Below, one piece after another: positions 22,542 to 32,841 of a DNA stretch of 64,000 nt. Each line of letters starts with the position of its first letter. Positions within the stretch are counted from its first letter, which is position 1. Made by a program: the position numbers and the translations under genes. The notes below the pieces were generated by a model. The model searched no databases. It was not told the origin of the DNA and was given only the letters and a program-made list of their open reading frames with translations. The DNA is taken from the NCBI GenBank assembly GCA_003415625.1, contig PYIU01000001.1, positions 620,001 to 684,000 of the forward strand, in the 5' to 3' direction. The stretch comes from Aquanectria penicillioides (taxonomy: Eukaryota > Ascomycota > Sordariomycetes > Hypocreales > Nectriaceae).

Positions 22542-24026
22542 ATGAACTCTACCGCATCTAAACAGGACGGATCTCCCGTTGAACAATATTTCGACACCAT
22601 CATTGTGGGAGCAGGTGTGTCGGGGATTTGTGCAGCCCATGCAATCGCAACCAAAGCTCCACCAGAGACGTCCTATACAATACTGGAGGGCCGTGGTCGC
22701 CTTGGGGGCACTTGGGATCTCTTCCAATATCCCGGAATAAGATCCGATTCCGACATCTACACCTTTGGATATTCATGGAATCCATGGAAAGGAGAAAAGC
22801 CTCTCGCAAGTGGACAGGAAATAGTTACTTATCTCAGCGAGTCGGCAGCCATGTTTGGCATCGACAAACACATCAAGTTCAATCACAAAGTCGCATCCGC
22901 AAATTGGTCATCAAAGACTTCCATGTGGTCTATCAAGGTCACAGTTGACGGAAACGAGCCAAAGATCTTTCATGCTCGGTTCGTGGTTCTTGGCACTGGC
23001 TATTACAGCTATGACAAGGCAATGCATGCTGAGATTCCTGGCTTGGATCAATTCAAGGGCAAGGTCATCCAGCCACAATTCTGGCCCGCGGATATCGACT
23101 ACATTAATAAAGATGTGGTTGTCATCGGAAGCGGAGCAACAGCTGTCACGCTCGTCCCAAGCATAGCGGAGGATACCAAACACGTCACAATGCTGCAAAG
23201 GAGCCCAACCTATATAACTCCTATTCCCATGTCAAGAGATATTATGACGAGGTTCTTACAGTTGTTTCTTCCACTAAGCTTCGTAAGCTCCCTCAACAGA
23301 GTCAAATTTGTGCTCCGTGGATACTACGTCTACTTCTTTTGCATCTATTTCCCTCGCATCGCTCGCAAGAACTTAGCGAAAGTAGCGGCTGAGGAGCTTC
23401 CGCCGAACATTCCAGTTGACCCTCATTTCACTCCACGGTATAATCCTTGGGAACAGAGACTTTGTGTCTGTCCAGACGGAGACTTTTTTGCAGCATTGCG
23501 ATCTGGCAAGGCAAGTGTCGTGACTGACACTATTGAACAAGTGGGGACGGATCACATTAAATTGAGTTCTGGAAATACCCTGCACCCTGATATTATCGTG
23601 GCTGCAACCGGCTTGAAGCTCGAATTCGCTGGCGGCATTCAACTGACTGTTGATGATGTCCCAGTTGACCCCTCTCAGAAGTTTGCCTGGAAAGGGTGCA
23701 TGATTCAGGACATTCCGAATATGGCGTTCATTCTCGGCTATGTCAATGCATCGTGGACACTGAGCGCCGAGACCACGAGCGTGCTTCTTTCTCGGCTCTG
23801 GAGTCGCATGAGAGTTACCAAATCCACCATGGCCACACCACGACTCGATCCATCTCAGCAACTCAAGGACAAACCCACTTTTGTTCTTTCATCTACCTAC
23901 TTTCAAGGAGCAGCCAAGACATTTCCAAGGGGAGCCCACGGCCAGTGGGCGCAGAAACAGAATCATATGGTTGATTCGTGTAGGGCAAGGTGGGGCGATC
24001 TTTCTGGTGGAATGGAGTACCGGTAG
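22542..24026 (+). CDS. flavin monooxygenase of the Baeyer-Villiger / EthA-like class
   Basis: FAD and NADPH enzyme of 494 residues from ATG 22542; an in-frame ATG at 22503 would add 13 hydrophobic residues. The FAD site is IIVGAGVSGIC, followed by the characteristic GRLGGTWDLFQYPGIRSDSD. The NADPH site is VVVIGSGATAVTL. Between them the BVMO fingerprint reads FKGKVIQPQFWPAD, where the usual histidine is replaced by glutamine. The enzyme should insert oxygen into a ketone or oxidise a sulfur/nitrogen centre. The C-terminal YFQGAAKTFPRGAHG is also EthA-like. Together with the divergent esterase and nearby SDR, a ketone-to-ester-to-acid route is the simplest reading. Confidence 0.87.
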   Translation: MNSTASKQDGSPVEQYFDTIIVGAGVSGICAAHAIATKAPPETSYTILEGRGRLGGTWDLFQYPGIRSDSDIYTFGYSWNPWKGEKPLASGQEIVTYLSESAAMFGIDKHIKFNHKVASANWSSKTSMWSIKVTVDGNEPKIFHARFVVLGTGYYSYDKAMHAEIPGLDQFKGKVIQPQFWPADIDYINKDVVVIGSGATAVTLVPSIAEDTKHVTMLQRSPTYITPIPMSRDIMTRFLQLFLPLSFVSSLNRVKFVLRGYYVYFFCIYFPRIARKNLAKVAAEELPPNIPVDPHFTPRYNPWEQRLCVCPDGDFFAALRSGKASVVTDTIEQVGTDHIKLSSGNTLHPDIIVAATGLKLEFAGGIQLTVDDVPVDPSQKFAWKGCMIQDIPNMAFILGYVNASWTLSAETTSVLLSRLWSRMRVTKSTMATPRLDPSQQLKDKPTFVLSSTYFQGAAKTFPRGAHGQWAQKQNHMVDSCRARWGDLSGGMEYR

Positions 24027-24389
24027 CTTATCACACAAAATGAAACCCTGTAACCTCGTTGTTGATCTTCTGATTCTTTAGAGTAAAATGTGTTGGCTAA
24101 AATATGAGATTGGCGGATTCTTTTACTGCATCCATTCTATTGGTGCCCAACATGAAGACGCGGTGCTTTTTTCTCCTTTGCTATGCTGGCAATGGGGGAC
24201 CGTTTCATCAGGCTGTCGCAAATATCGCTTTGTCCTACAAACCAAGATGAGCGAGTTCACATTTCATGGCCCCATTGATTCCCATCAGGTTGTCCCAGGC
24301 GTTGGTCCGAGGGATGGCGGAACGATCAACTTTAATCTAACTACGCCAAACCGACCCAGAATCACTACCTACGTGACTAACGATTAACC
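24027..24389 (+). other. region ahead of the NLR remnant, with a possible N-terminal motif
   Basis: A 46-codon stretch, ATG 24247 to the stop at 24385, reads FHGPIDSHQVVPGVGPRDGG and continues into an NFNL segment. Its glycine-spaced pattern resembles the short prion-like or sigma-type motifs at the N-termini of some fungal NLRs. It is out of frame with the NACHT remnant that begins at 24390. Tentative. Confidence 0.25.
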
Positions 24390-26162
24390 GATCCATGGGA
24401 AGACAAAAAGTGCATCCAAGACACAAATGGCGGCCTTTCCAAGGAATGTTATCGCTGGGTTCTTGACCATGAAGATTTTATCCGCTTCCTCACCGACCCG
24501 CAGAGCCGGTTACTCTGGATCAAAGGCGAGCCGGGCAAGGGCAAGACCATGCTTCTATGCGGTATCAGAGACGAAATTGAGGAAGAGTCTACCGCAAAGT
24601 TATCATACTCTTTCTATCGATCCACAGAGCAGCAACTAAATCAAGCTCCCGCTGTGATACGCGGGCTCATATATCTTCTTGTCAGCCAACAGCCGTCGTT
24701 TCTCTCGCATGTTCAAACCAAGTAAGATGCAGGAGACTGAGGAGTATTCGACGGCATAAATGCATGGGTTTCCCTATCGCAGGTCCTTTCAGATATGCTG
24801 CATGATCCAAACTTGGAGATGCCATCATTGTGCCTTCAAACGTTGCAGAACCCTGCTGAAGCTGTACATTGGGTGACTTTCTCAGTTCATGCCCGACAGC
24901 TTGCCTCAATTGCTTCAAACTTGATCAATTATACAGTTAGGATCTGGGATGTCGCTAACGGCAATTGCACCTCAAACATTGCATTTGACGGGGTCGTCCT
25001 GTCTTTGAGTCTAGTCGTGGAGGACTGCCTGTGTCTTCCAACACTGACACCCGATCAAAATATTGAAATCTGTGATGTTAAATCAGCGACATGCTACAAA
25101 ACCTATTGCCTTGTAATTCTATGCCTCTTAGCGCAGTAATTTTTACTGACAATCGGGTACTCGCATCTGGCTTATTGGATCATGCAGTTGATCTCTGGGG
25201 GATTGCGACTGGGCTTTTCATTCGGACACTTCGAGGCCATGCTGGACCTGCCTATTTGGTGGCTTTTTCAAACAATAGCCAACAACTGCTACCCGTTTCG
25301 ACAGACGGTATGGGATCCGACAGGAGGATATTCACTTTCCAGGCCTGCTGGCCACACCGATGTTGTGAGCAAAGTTGTCCTCTCTGAGGACGAAACCCTA
25401 CTACTATCAGCCTCTGATGACAGCACGATGAAGCTATGGGATACAACCACAGGCGTTTGAATCCGTACCCTCTATGGCTACACAGGGGAAGCGTCGGTAG
25501 CGGCATTTTCCCCCACACCACGCAAATAATATCAAGCTCGACTGGTTTCACTTTGGGGATCTAAGATGTGAGTTCTTCTGCCTGTTTGAAAATAATTCGT
25601 GCTCATCACCAGGTAATATCTGCATTGGCCTTGTCCTTCAATGGCAAACAGATTGCGGCTAGCTCATAGACGGGCACAATGATCATTCTTGATCGAGATT
25701 CCAACACGATATTTGACCAATCATGCCAAATAATTTCAATGGCATTTTCACCTAATAGCAGGCAGCTTGCCTCTAGTTCGCAAGATAAAATAGTCAAGAT
25801 TTGGGACCTAGCCACAGGTATTTGCATGCAAAGACTGCAACTTGGGAAAGTCATGCATCGTCTCGCGTTCGACCCAATGTTACCCACTCAGCTTGCCACA
25901 AACATTGGATTGCTAGATCTAAAATCCCAACCCCTCCATGATATAACTCCCTACAAAACTGTGGCGGACAAGGTCCCTCAAAATCTGTGCAGTATAGAAG
26001 TAAGCATGGCGTGGATAGAGAAGAATGGCGCGAAGATTCATTTTCTCACTTGGGAATATCGACCGTTTACAAAATCGATTTGGTGAATTGAATGAAAGCA
26101 CGGTTGTTATCGGGTGCGAGTCGGGACGTGTTTCGAGATTGGAATTATTGGGAGATGCATGA
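24390..26162 (+). pseudogene. NACHT-WD40 (STAND/NLR-type, HNWD-like) pseudogene
   Basis: Decayed relative of fungal NLR genes that control heterokaryon incompatibility and immune-like cell death. The stretch 24390-24722 reads DPWEDKKCIQDTNGGLSKE and then RLLWIKGEPGKGKTMLLCG, the NACHT P-loop. The frame stops and resumes as VFDGINAWVSLSQVLSDM (about 24745-24800). Most of the NACHT/winged-helix part is then missing. WD40 fragments follow in different frames: RIWDVANG, LWGIATGLFIRTLRGHAG, SASDDSTMKLWDTTTG and LASSSQDKIVKIWDLATG. The tail VVIGCESGRVSRLELLGDA with TGA at 26160-26162 matches the usual end of this family. Several stops, frame changes and an internal deletion make a functional product impossible. 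Confidence 0.85.
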
Positions 26163-26724
26163 GAGCCAAAGGAAACCGGCACCTATGGCCCTAGTTAGAA
26201 TAAATAGATGTCAACTGAGATGGTTTCACTACTAGTTGAACAATCTATCATCAAACGCAACTGTTTGATACAAAGCGTACTGTACTATTATCCGCGTTTT
26301 GCCGTGCCATGATCTGCATCAACCAACCAAAGTCTACGCTAACAACAAACTACGGAGCCTACGATCGTCAAATCTCTAGACAAGGTTCGGGGTTTCCCGC
26401 TGCCAAATTCGAAATGGAGGGTTATCATTTGCTCTAACTGGTTCATTTCTACGCCAGTGACGAGCGGCATGTCAACGGCCGGGTAAGTCGGGAGATGACC
26501 CCATGCTTGTTACCCCGCGTTGTCACCCATTCCCATTGCCAGATTCGACGTAGCGTTCCAGAGAGCCTCGGAGCTTTGCGAGAGTATGCATACAATTCAT
26601 TTTCCTGCCGCCGCTGCCTTCTTTAATTTTTCTTTTTCTCATTCGTCCTCCTTTTCCCTCAGGCGCCAGGAACGAAATGCCAACCCGATATTCTCATTGA
26701 ATCATTGATCCTCTAAAGGCCGAT
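26163..26724. other. intergenic region
   Basis: These 562 bp upstream of the regulator at 26725 include pyrimidine-rich tracts at about 26600-26660 that would suit a fungal core promoter. No gene is supported. Confidence 0.4.
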
Positions 26725-28227
26725 ATGCCCCGAAAGGCCTGTGACAATTGCTATCAGAAGAAGGAAAGGTGTTTCTTCGACTCAAGTCAGCAAGGATGTA
26801 ACCATTGTATCCGCCTTCGGATGGCATGCTCATTCACTCGAACACGGGGTCGAATGGGCCGGCCACCCAAGAGAAAGTTCCTACCATATGGACATTTAGA
26901 CGTGATGTGCGTTGAGGCTCAAGGCCAACATCTCCAAACACCGACGGTCCATTGGCCGAGTGATGGCAAAAAAGGCAACCACTTAAGCTATTTCAATGCG
27001 TCACATCAAGCATTCGATATACCGATATCGGACTTTGTCGAGTCCCCTGGGCGAACTTCATCTTCCTCATCATTGACCAACTCACACAACGGGCTCCGAT
27101 CAGAACGATATCAGCAGGTCGAAGATATTTTCTCCAATCATGACATCTTCTTCAATTTTCATCGTCCATTTATGATTGGTCCCAGTTTCACCCAAGGATT
27201 TCGTGCAGCTATCCTAACGGCCATGTCTCATTGGCATGACGTGCTTGTCGAAGCCTACTTGGCAGCCCTAGCTCTATACGATGAAGATCGCGACCTCGCC
27301 AAGGCTCCAGATGAGCAGATCTTAGCCGAAGGCTCTCTTTGCCTCGAGCGACTACAAAAAGCCTCAATTGAAAGCTCGGGGGATGCTACAGCAGTCATTA
27401 TGCTCGGGCAAATCTTGTTTGTCTATCACCTCCTCGCCATGTGCACTTCCACCCACACGATCATACAGAATTGCCTCTTCCTAGCCAAGGACTGGTATCC
27501 AACGCTATTGCGCGATCCATCCTTACACCCCCTAATGATCACACCGATTCTCGCAGACACAGTCGAGTGTCTCGTCAAGAGAGAGATTCCGATCGTCAGA
27601 TTGACCCTCGAAACTACTGGTGCCGTCGATAGATGTGCCGGTCTGTCTATCAGCCTTCTTCCCATTCTCTATGAGCTATGTGAACTTAGCCATAGAGAAA
27701 AATTACTGTCGATCAACAGAAAACGTTCCCCGCCAAGTTTTGAACCCCGAGGCGATCCCTATGCACAGATCGAACAAAAGATTCGAGAGTGGGAGTCAAC
27801 GCCGCCTCCAAACATCCTGTTTGAATATTCAGTTTTTGAAATCTCAGTCATGATGCTGCAGGCAAGAGTCTATCGTCTTGCAGCACTATTGATCATCCAT
27901 CGACTCAAATACCCTCTCGGCGTGAGAGATGAAGAAGGGACAAAGTTAGCTATGGCTATTGCAACTGATGTAGTGTGTTTCGTGAGGAGAGCATCTGAAG
28001 ACTTGATGGGTCTCCCAATCGTATTACCTATCCTCTTAGCGATGTTAGAAATTGAGGGGCCAGGAGAGCAAATACTATTTGACCTCTCACCATATGCTTT
28101 TCAACCACAGTATCTGAAAAGGATTTATGCGTTCGTGGAAGTAGCGAGAGCGGCGCGTAGGAATGGATTTCCTGGCCTCTGGTTTGATTTGATGGAGCAA
28201 GATGATTGTTTGCTGATCACTGCTTGA
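26725..28227 (+). CDS. Zn2Cys6 transcription factor
   Basis: Single-exon nuclear regulator of 500 residues. The binuclear zinc cluster begins at residue 6: CDNC, x6, C, then a wider x8 spacing, CNHC, x6, C. The cluster is followed directly by a basic RGRMGRPPKRK stretch that resembles an AT-hook core (GRP) and could serve as a nuclear signal. The remainder is helical, ending at 28227, like the regulators often found in or beside secondary-metabolite or accessory loci. No target can be named; the nearest complete genes are the gasdermin-like gene (convergent, 277 bp apart) and the BVMO. Confidence 0.85.
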   Translation: MPRKACDNCYQKKERCFFDSSQQGCNHCIRLRMACSFTRTRGRMGRPPKRKFLPYGHLDVMCVEAQGQHLQTPTVHWPSDGKKGNHLSYFNASHQAFDIPISDFVESPGRTSSSSSLTNSHNGLRSERYQQVEDIFSNHDIFFNFHRPFMIGPSFTQGFRAAILTAMSHWHDVLVEAYLAALALYDEDRDLAKAPDEQILAEGSLCLERLQKASIESSGDATAVIMLGQILFVYHLLAMCTSTHTIIQNCLFLAKDWYPTLLRDPSLHPLMITPILADTVECLVKREIPIVRLTLETTGAVDRCAGLSISLLPILYELCELSHREKLLSINRKRSPPSFEPRGDPYAQIEQKIREWESTPPPNILFEYSVFEISVMMLQARVYRLAALLIIHRLKYPLGVRDEEGTKLAMAIATDVVCFVRRASEDLMGLPIVLPILLAMLEIEGPGEQILFDLSPYAFQPQYLKRIYAFVEVARAARRNGFPGLWFDLMEQDDCLLITA

Positions 28228-28504
28228 CGTGAGGGCAGAATTCTTCAATATTGCTTCTCGAAGAGCAATATCGACCACGACTAATTTCATTCCGGTAATA
28301 TCTTGGGCCATGTTCTAGTTATTGCAATGTGAGGAGCAGTTGGGATCTTACAGGAAGGTCGGAAGATATGAATGTTCTCTTTAGAAACACCATACAGAGA
28401 TCATCTAAGAATAGCCTAGCTTCGTCTCTCCAAGTTCAAATACATACTATTATTGCTTATTCTCTCAACATCAAATCTTCTCCTCTAAAACTTACGTTTT
28501 CCAA

Positions 28505-29317
28505 TCAATCCACGTCCTTGAAATACTCAAAATGTGGAATCGGTTTCAGATCTTCATCAATATCCTCATCATCAGAGTCACTGTCAAAATCATCGGGATC
28601 ATACCCCCCCGCAAACATTGCCCCCTTCGTGGAATGATCCTTGGCCCTGAGCTTCCCACTGCGCCTTGAGTATATGAACTCGCGGACCGTATAGGCAAAG
28701 TCACAATCCTCAACTACCTCAAATCCAAGGGCTGACGACTCCTTTTTATCATGAGACATTTTGCCTTCAACCTTGCTTCCAATACCCGGCAGTGAGGTAT
28801 TTAAGGACGTGGCCACCGCATTGCTATCTTCGCTCTTCTCTTTCACCGTCAGCTTGCTAGCAGTGGCGACCCCGGTGATTATGTAGAGAGATTTAGTGAA
28901 TAGACACCGTCGCACAAAGTCCTTCACACTTTGATTCTGTAGCGCAAGCTCCATGTAGTGGTCGCTTGGTCGGAACCACTTGGTGCGAACTTTCAGTGCC
29001 TCGATAGTGTTGTTTGTGCTTTTGGATTGCTTCCCATCTACTCCAGCTTTGAAGTCCGGGAGAAAGGCTGACGGAGCTAGAGATAATAAAAGATGGTTAC
29101 TCTTTGACAGCTCTTCTTCCAAAGTCCGACGATCCACCTCTGAGTCGGAATATATCTTGTCACTGGGAACTGGAATCAGGCCATCGTCGAGATTAAGTGA
29201 TGACTGGGGGTCTTCATGATCCGAGAGGATGCTGCCGAGGGCCAAAAGATTGCCTGGTACCTGGGGGTATCGATAAACATGCCATATCTTGGCGCCGGCG
29301 ACTTTTCCAGTCGGCAT
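28505..29317 (-). CDS. gasdermin-like pore-forming cell-death protein (putative)
   Basis: Intronless protein of 270 residues from ATG 29317 (MPTGKVAGAKIWHVYRYPQV); an in-frame ATG at 29434 would add 39 residues. The pattern matches fungal gasdermins of the RCD-1/HET-Q1 type. There is a short N-terminal strand block, a middle helix-strand unit (FVRRCLFTKSLYIITGVATA), then a polar hairpin rich in K and S. Next comes EDCDFAYTVREFIYS, which aligns by pattern with the conserved end of the gasdermin pore domain. After KGAMF comes a very acidic tail of about 30 residues (DDFDSDSDDEDIDED), the part removed by protease in HET-Q1. The assignment is from remembered family pattern, not a search. A TPR-subtilisin protease gene is divergent 1 kb away, the expected partner type. 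Expression of the cleaved form would be expected to kill the cell. Confidence 0.7.
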   Translation of the reverse strand: MPTGKVAGAKIWHVYRYPQVPGNLLALGSILSDHEDPQSSLNLDDGLIPVPSDKIYSDSEVDRRTLEEELSKSNHLLLSLAPSAFLPDFKAGVDGKQSKSTNNTIEALKVRTKWFRPSDHYMELALQNQSVKDFVRRCLFTKSLYIITGVATASKLTVKEKSEDSNAVATSLNTSLPGIGSKVEGKMSHDKKESSALGFEVVEDCDFAYTVREFIYSRRSGKLRAKDHSTKGAMFAGGYDPDDFDSDSDDEDIDEDLKPIPHFEYFKDVD

Positions 29318-30343
29318 GATGCGTAGTGAAATGCAGCAAAAGATCTTGTGCAGGGAATGGTTGTGTTTGGTTGTGAATTTGATCTTGGACAACCCAGGAT
29401 GGTAAGAGCGCGACGTGGGCTTAAAGAACAGCACTGGTTAGGCTAACACGAGCCGAGAGAGTCATGTGAAGGTGGACTAAATGTCGCATTTGGAATCAAT
29501 TCATGGGAGCCCACGCCGTGGCAGTCTACTAACGCAAACGCAGTCATTTGAGAGTGTCTCGGGGCTCACCGGATTGCGATTGTCCACCCAACACGCCGTT
29601 ACAAGGCTGTTGGCGAGGCGCAATCCGTAACTATTTGCCGAATGGCAAGGCAACTCGGGATTTGCCGGGGCCATGTCTGGGCCGCCAGTGGTTTTCCGCT
29701 AATGTTGCTCTGAGACATTCTCTCTCTCTCTCCGCCACAATTGATGCCTGGAGGGTCGGCGAGGCACTTTGGGTTAGAACCACGGCTTTTAGACTGATCA
29801 GATGACTAACGCAGACTAACGCACTGCTCCTCCTCAGCCTTATAATTTATTTCACGCGACAATCTGACTTCACTGGTTTCAGCTCGCTTCGTAGTCGTTG
29901 ATTTCAAATCGCCAAAAGCAAGTCACTTGACTTTCTCCAGTACATTATTCTATGTATCTCCCGTTGCGAATCGACTGTCCTCTACGACCACACTCTGGCT
30001 TGATCCTCCCATGCCGTGAACCAAGCGGCGGCAAATCCTCTAAGCAAGTTAACATCCAGCACCAGAGCTTCAGTTGGTAAGCAGATCAAGACAATCACAT
30101 TTACACTAGAATATTGATTTGTTAACTCCAGACCACACAGGTTCCGGTATGGTCGTCCGAGTTCAAACGCTCGGATGGTAATGCCCAGTAACCCTTTCAA
30201 TCCCATTCGAGACGCTGCCAGGCTAGTGGGCTTTTATCTTCACATTCTGATCCCATTCAGAACCACTCTTGGCGAGGTTGGTTGGTTGAACTCTCAATTC
30301 GTCCCGTCCTCAACTTTCCCCATCTGCCTTTAACACCACTTTA
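29318..30343. promoter_or_regulatory. divergent intergenic region, gasdermin-like / TPR-subtilase
   Basis: About 1 kb lies between the two starts. It has a CT-dinucleotide run near 29719-29732 and no plausible exon. It probably contains both promoters. If the pair works together, joint control from here is expected. Confidence 0.4.
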
Positions 30344-32841
30344 TTGACAATGTCACCTCTACTGGTGTTGCTTTCCAAAGCAATAAAAGCTTACGATGGA
30401 AAAGAGTACGAAGAGGCAGCAAGTCTGTACAGTGAATGTCTGCAATTATGCAATAAAGAATATGGAGAAGACCATGGCGACACGCTTGACGTGAAAACCA
30501 ACGTTGCTACCTGTGCCCTCAAGCTCAAACAATATCAAGAGGCTGAGACACTTTTTCGTGCAATACTCGAAGCAAAGGAAAAGTCCAAAGCACATAGCGA
30601 TACATCTATTTTCTCAACGAAGTTTCGACTCGCCAAGACCCTCCTCGCCAGAAAGTCATACAACGAGGCCGTGGAGCTCTTTAGAGAAACCTTAAACAAC
30701 CAGGTAGCAACCTTGGGTCATCAACACGAGGCTACTCGTCTAACAAAATTCCACTTGGCTGTCGCGTTGTATGAGCAACAAACATACAGCGTCGCTGAGA
30801 AGTTCTTTCTACAAATCTATGAGGATGAGAAGGAGGAGTTGGGAACCAATGACCCTGACACTCTTCTCACGCTTCGGTGGATAGGAAAATGCGCCTTTCA
30901 ACGAGAGGGATTTGAGGATGCAGAGAAAATATTTAGGCGACTCTTTGAAGCACACAGCACCCATATGCCGGCAAACAATGAAAGGGCTCTTGCAAACAAA
31001 TTCTGGTTGGGCAAGACGCTGTTCGAGTTGAAGAAATACAAGGATGCTGAAATTGTGCTCACCGAAACATCACAAAGTCGAAAACACGTCCCTGGCGTCC
31101 TGGACAAGGAAGAGCTATCAAACAAGTTCTGGCTCGCGAGAACTATGTACGAGCAAGGCTACCACTCCAAGGCTCTGGTTATAATCCAGGATATGCTGAA
31201 AGAAAAGGAAAATCGGGATTGGCCCAGCAAGAAAGATGCTGATTATTCCCAGTACGAAAAGCTTCTCACATCCCTAATACAGCAACGTAAGGGAAGGAAG
31301 GCGTCGTCTCCGAATCCAACACCAAAAAAGGATGTGCGCGAAAGACGCAGGGACAGCGACCCATCACCCAGTTCATCACCCAGCGCGAGCGAGAAAGTCT
31401 CTGCTCAAAATCATGGCGATGATCTACGCAAGCAGGTTTTGCAGAAAGGGGAACTGATAAAGAAATCCCCTAAGAGAGCTGGTCGACCAAGCTCCTCAGA
31501 GTCCACTAAACGGCGTTCAATGCCCCACGAGCTGGTAACGAGCCAAAGCCGCCACAGCAACTCAGTGTCAAAAAGGCAAAAGGGTCAAGGTGATGATAGC
31601 AGTAGTTGTGATGAAGCTGGTTGGTTCTATTCCGACGCCTCTTAGCTGAATGTCTAACGAGCTTGATAGACTCCAATGGCGGGACTTTTCACAGTCATAT
31701 TTCAACCCTTCGGCAACTTTGGTATGTCAAGCAGCAGATGCAGTGCGTATGCGAGTGTCTTATCCTCACTAGGATGAAACCTGCCGAAGAAGCCACATTC
31801 AAGGAGCTACACCAAACTGCACATTGTCGCCTGTCCTTTAAGGATAGCGACAAGCCAGTGAAAGTTGCTATCCTCGACACTGGCATCGATCTTGGGCACG
31901 ATGAATTCAAGGAGCCCAGGGCCAAATCCATGTGCATTGATGGGGACGTGTCACACCTCAAGATCAAACCAACTCGCAAGAAAGGGGAGGGCCCTCAAAA
32001 GAATCGTATCATAAGGTGCAGAAACTTTTGCGATGCCACGCAGCAAGACAATGTCGATGTTGACGATGTTGACGGGCATGGGACAATGGTTGCCGGAATT
32101 GTCTTGCGACTTGCTCCAAGGTCTGAATTGCTGATTGCCAAGGTCTGCGAGGGAGACGATAAACAAAGGGCAGGGTCTACGACAAGGTCTCATGCAACGC
32201 CGCAAGCTGTAGCGGCAGCGATCAATTGGGCCGTCGAAAAAGAAGCAGACATCATCAACATGTCGTTGGGCTTCGACGCGTTCCATCAAGTGATTGAAGA
32301 TGCCCTGGAGAAAGCAGCGGCAAAGGGCGTCTTGGTTTTTGCTGCGGCATCGAACCACGGCAGACATAAAAGGACTGCATACCCAGCGAGATCGTCACTG
32401 GCAACCGCAATCTACTCGAGCAACGACGCGGGCACCGGCTTTTCCGAGTACAACCCAGCGCCTGAAGCGGGCGCACACAACTTCATGGTCACAGGCGAGA
32501 ATGTCATTTCGCCGTGGCGGAGGGCCCAAGACGGCGGCTACGGGGTGGGCAGCGGAACTTCGTTTGCGGCTCCTGTCGCGGCGGCCATGGCAGCGTTGAT
32601 CTTGGCCTTTGTCAACCAGACGCTGGTTCCTAAGGGCCAGGAGGGGATTTTGAGCGCGGACAACATCAGCTACTTGCGACAAAAAGACGGCATGGCATCT
32701 GTTTTCGAGAAAATGAGCGCTAAAGTGGGCGGTTACTTGTGGATCGACCCAATGTTGATGTGGAGGGGGTTTGCCTCAGGTGATCGGACAGCAAGCGATG
32801 AGTACGCTCGGAGATGGCTGCAAGCCGCGCTCACCCGATGA
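30344..32841 (+). CDS. TPR-subtilisin (S8) protease fusion
   Basis: Predicted 796-residue protein. Exons 30344-31589, 31646-31721 and 31773-32841 all join in phase (introns of 56 and 51 bp). The N-terminal half has six to seven tetratricopeptide repeats of the kinesin-light-chain type (EYEEAASLYSECLQL; QYQEAETLFRAIL). A Ser/Lys-rich linker with RRRDSDPSPSSSPSAS follows. The C-terminal part is a subtilase with a complete triad: Asp476 in VAILDTGID, His543 in DGHGTMVAGI and Ser704 in GSGTSFAAP. No signal peptide is seen, so it is cytosolic. A sensor-type repeat domain on a protease resembles NLR-like guard architecture. Subtilisin HET-Q2 of Podospora cleaves the gasdermin-like HET-Q1, and here a gasdermin-like gene is divergent next door. 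If the first intron is not real, the locus would be two separate genes; the phase agreement argues for one. Confidence 0.8.

Noticed and set aside
31621..32841. Subtilase as a stand-alone gene starting at 31621
   Set aside because: The frame begins with TTG, and two in-phase introns connect it to the TPR gene.
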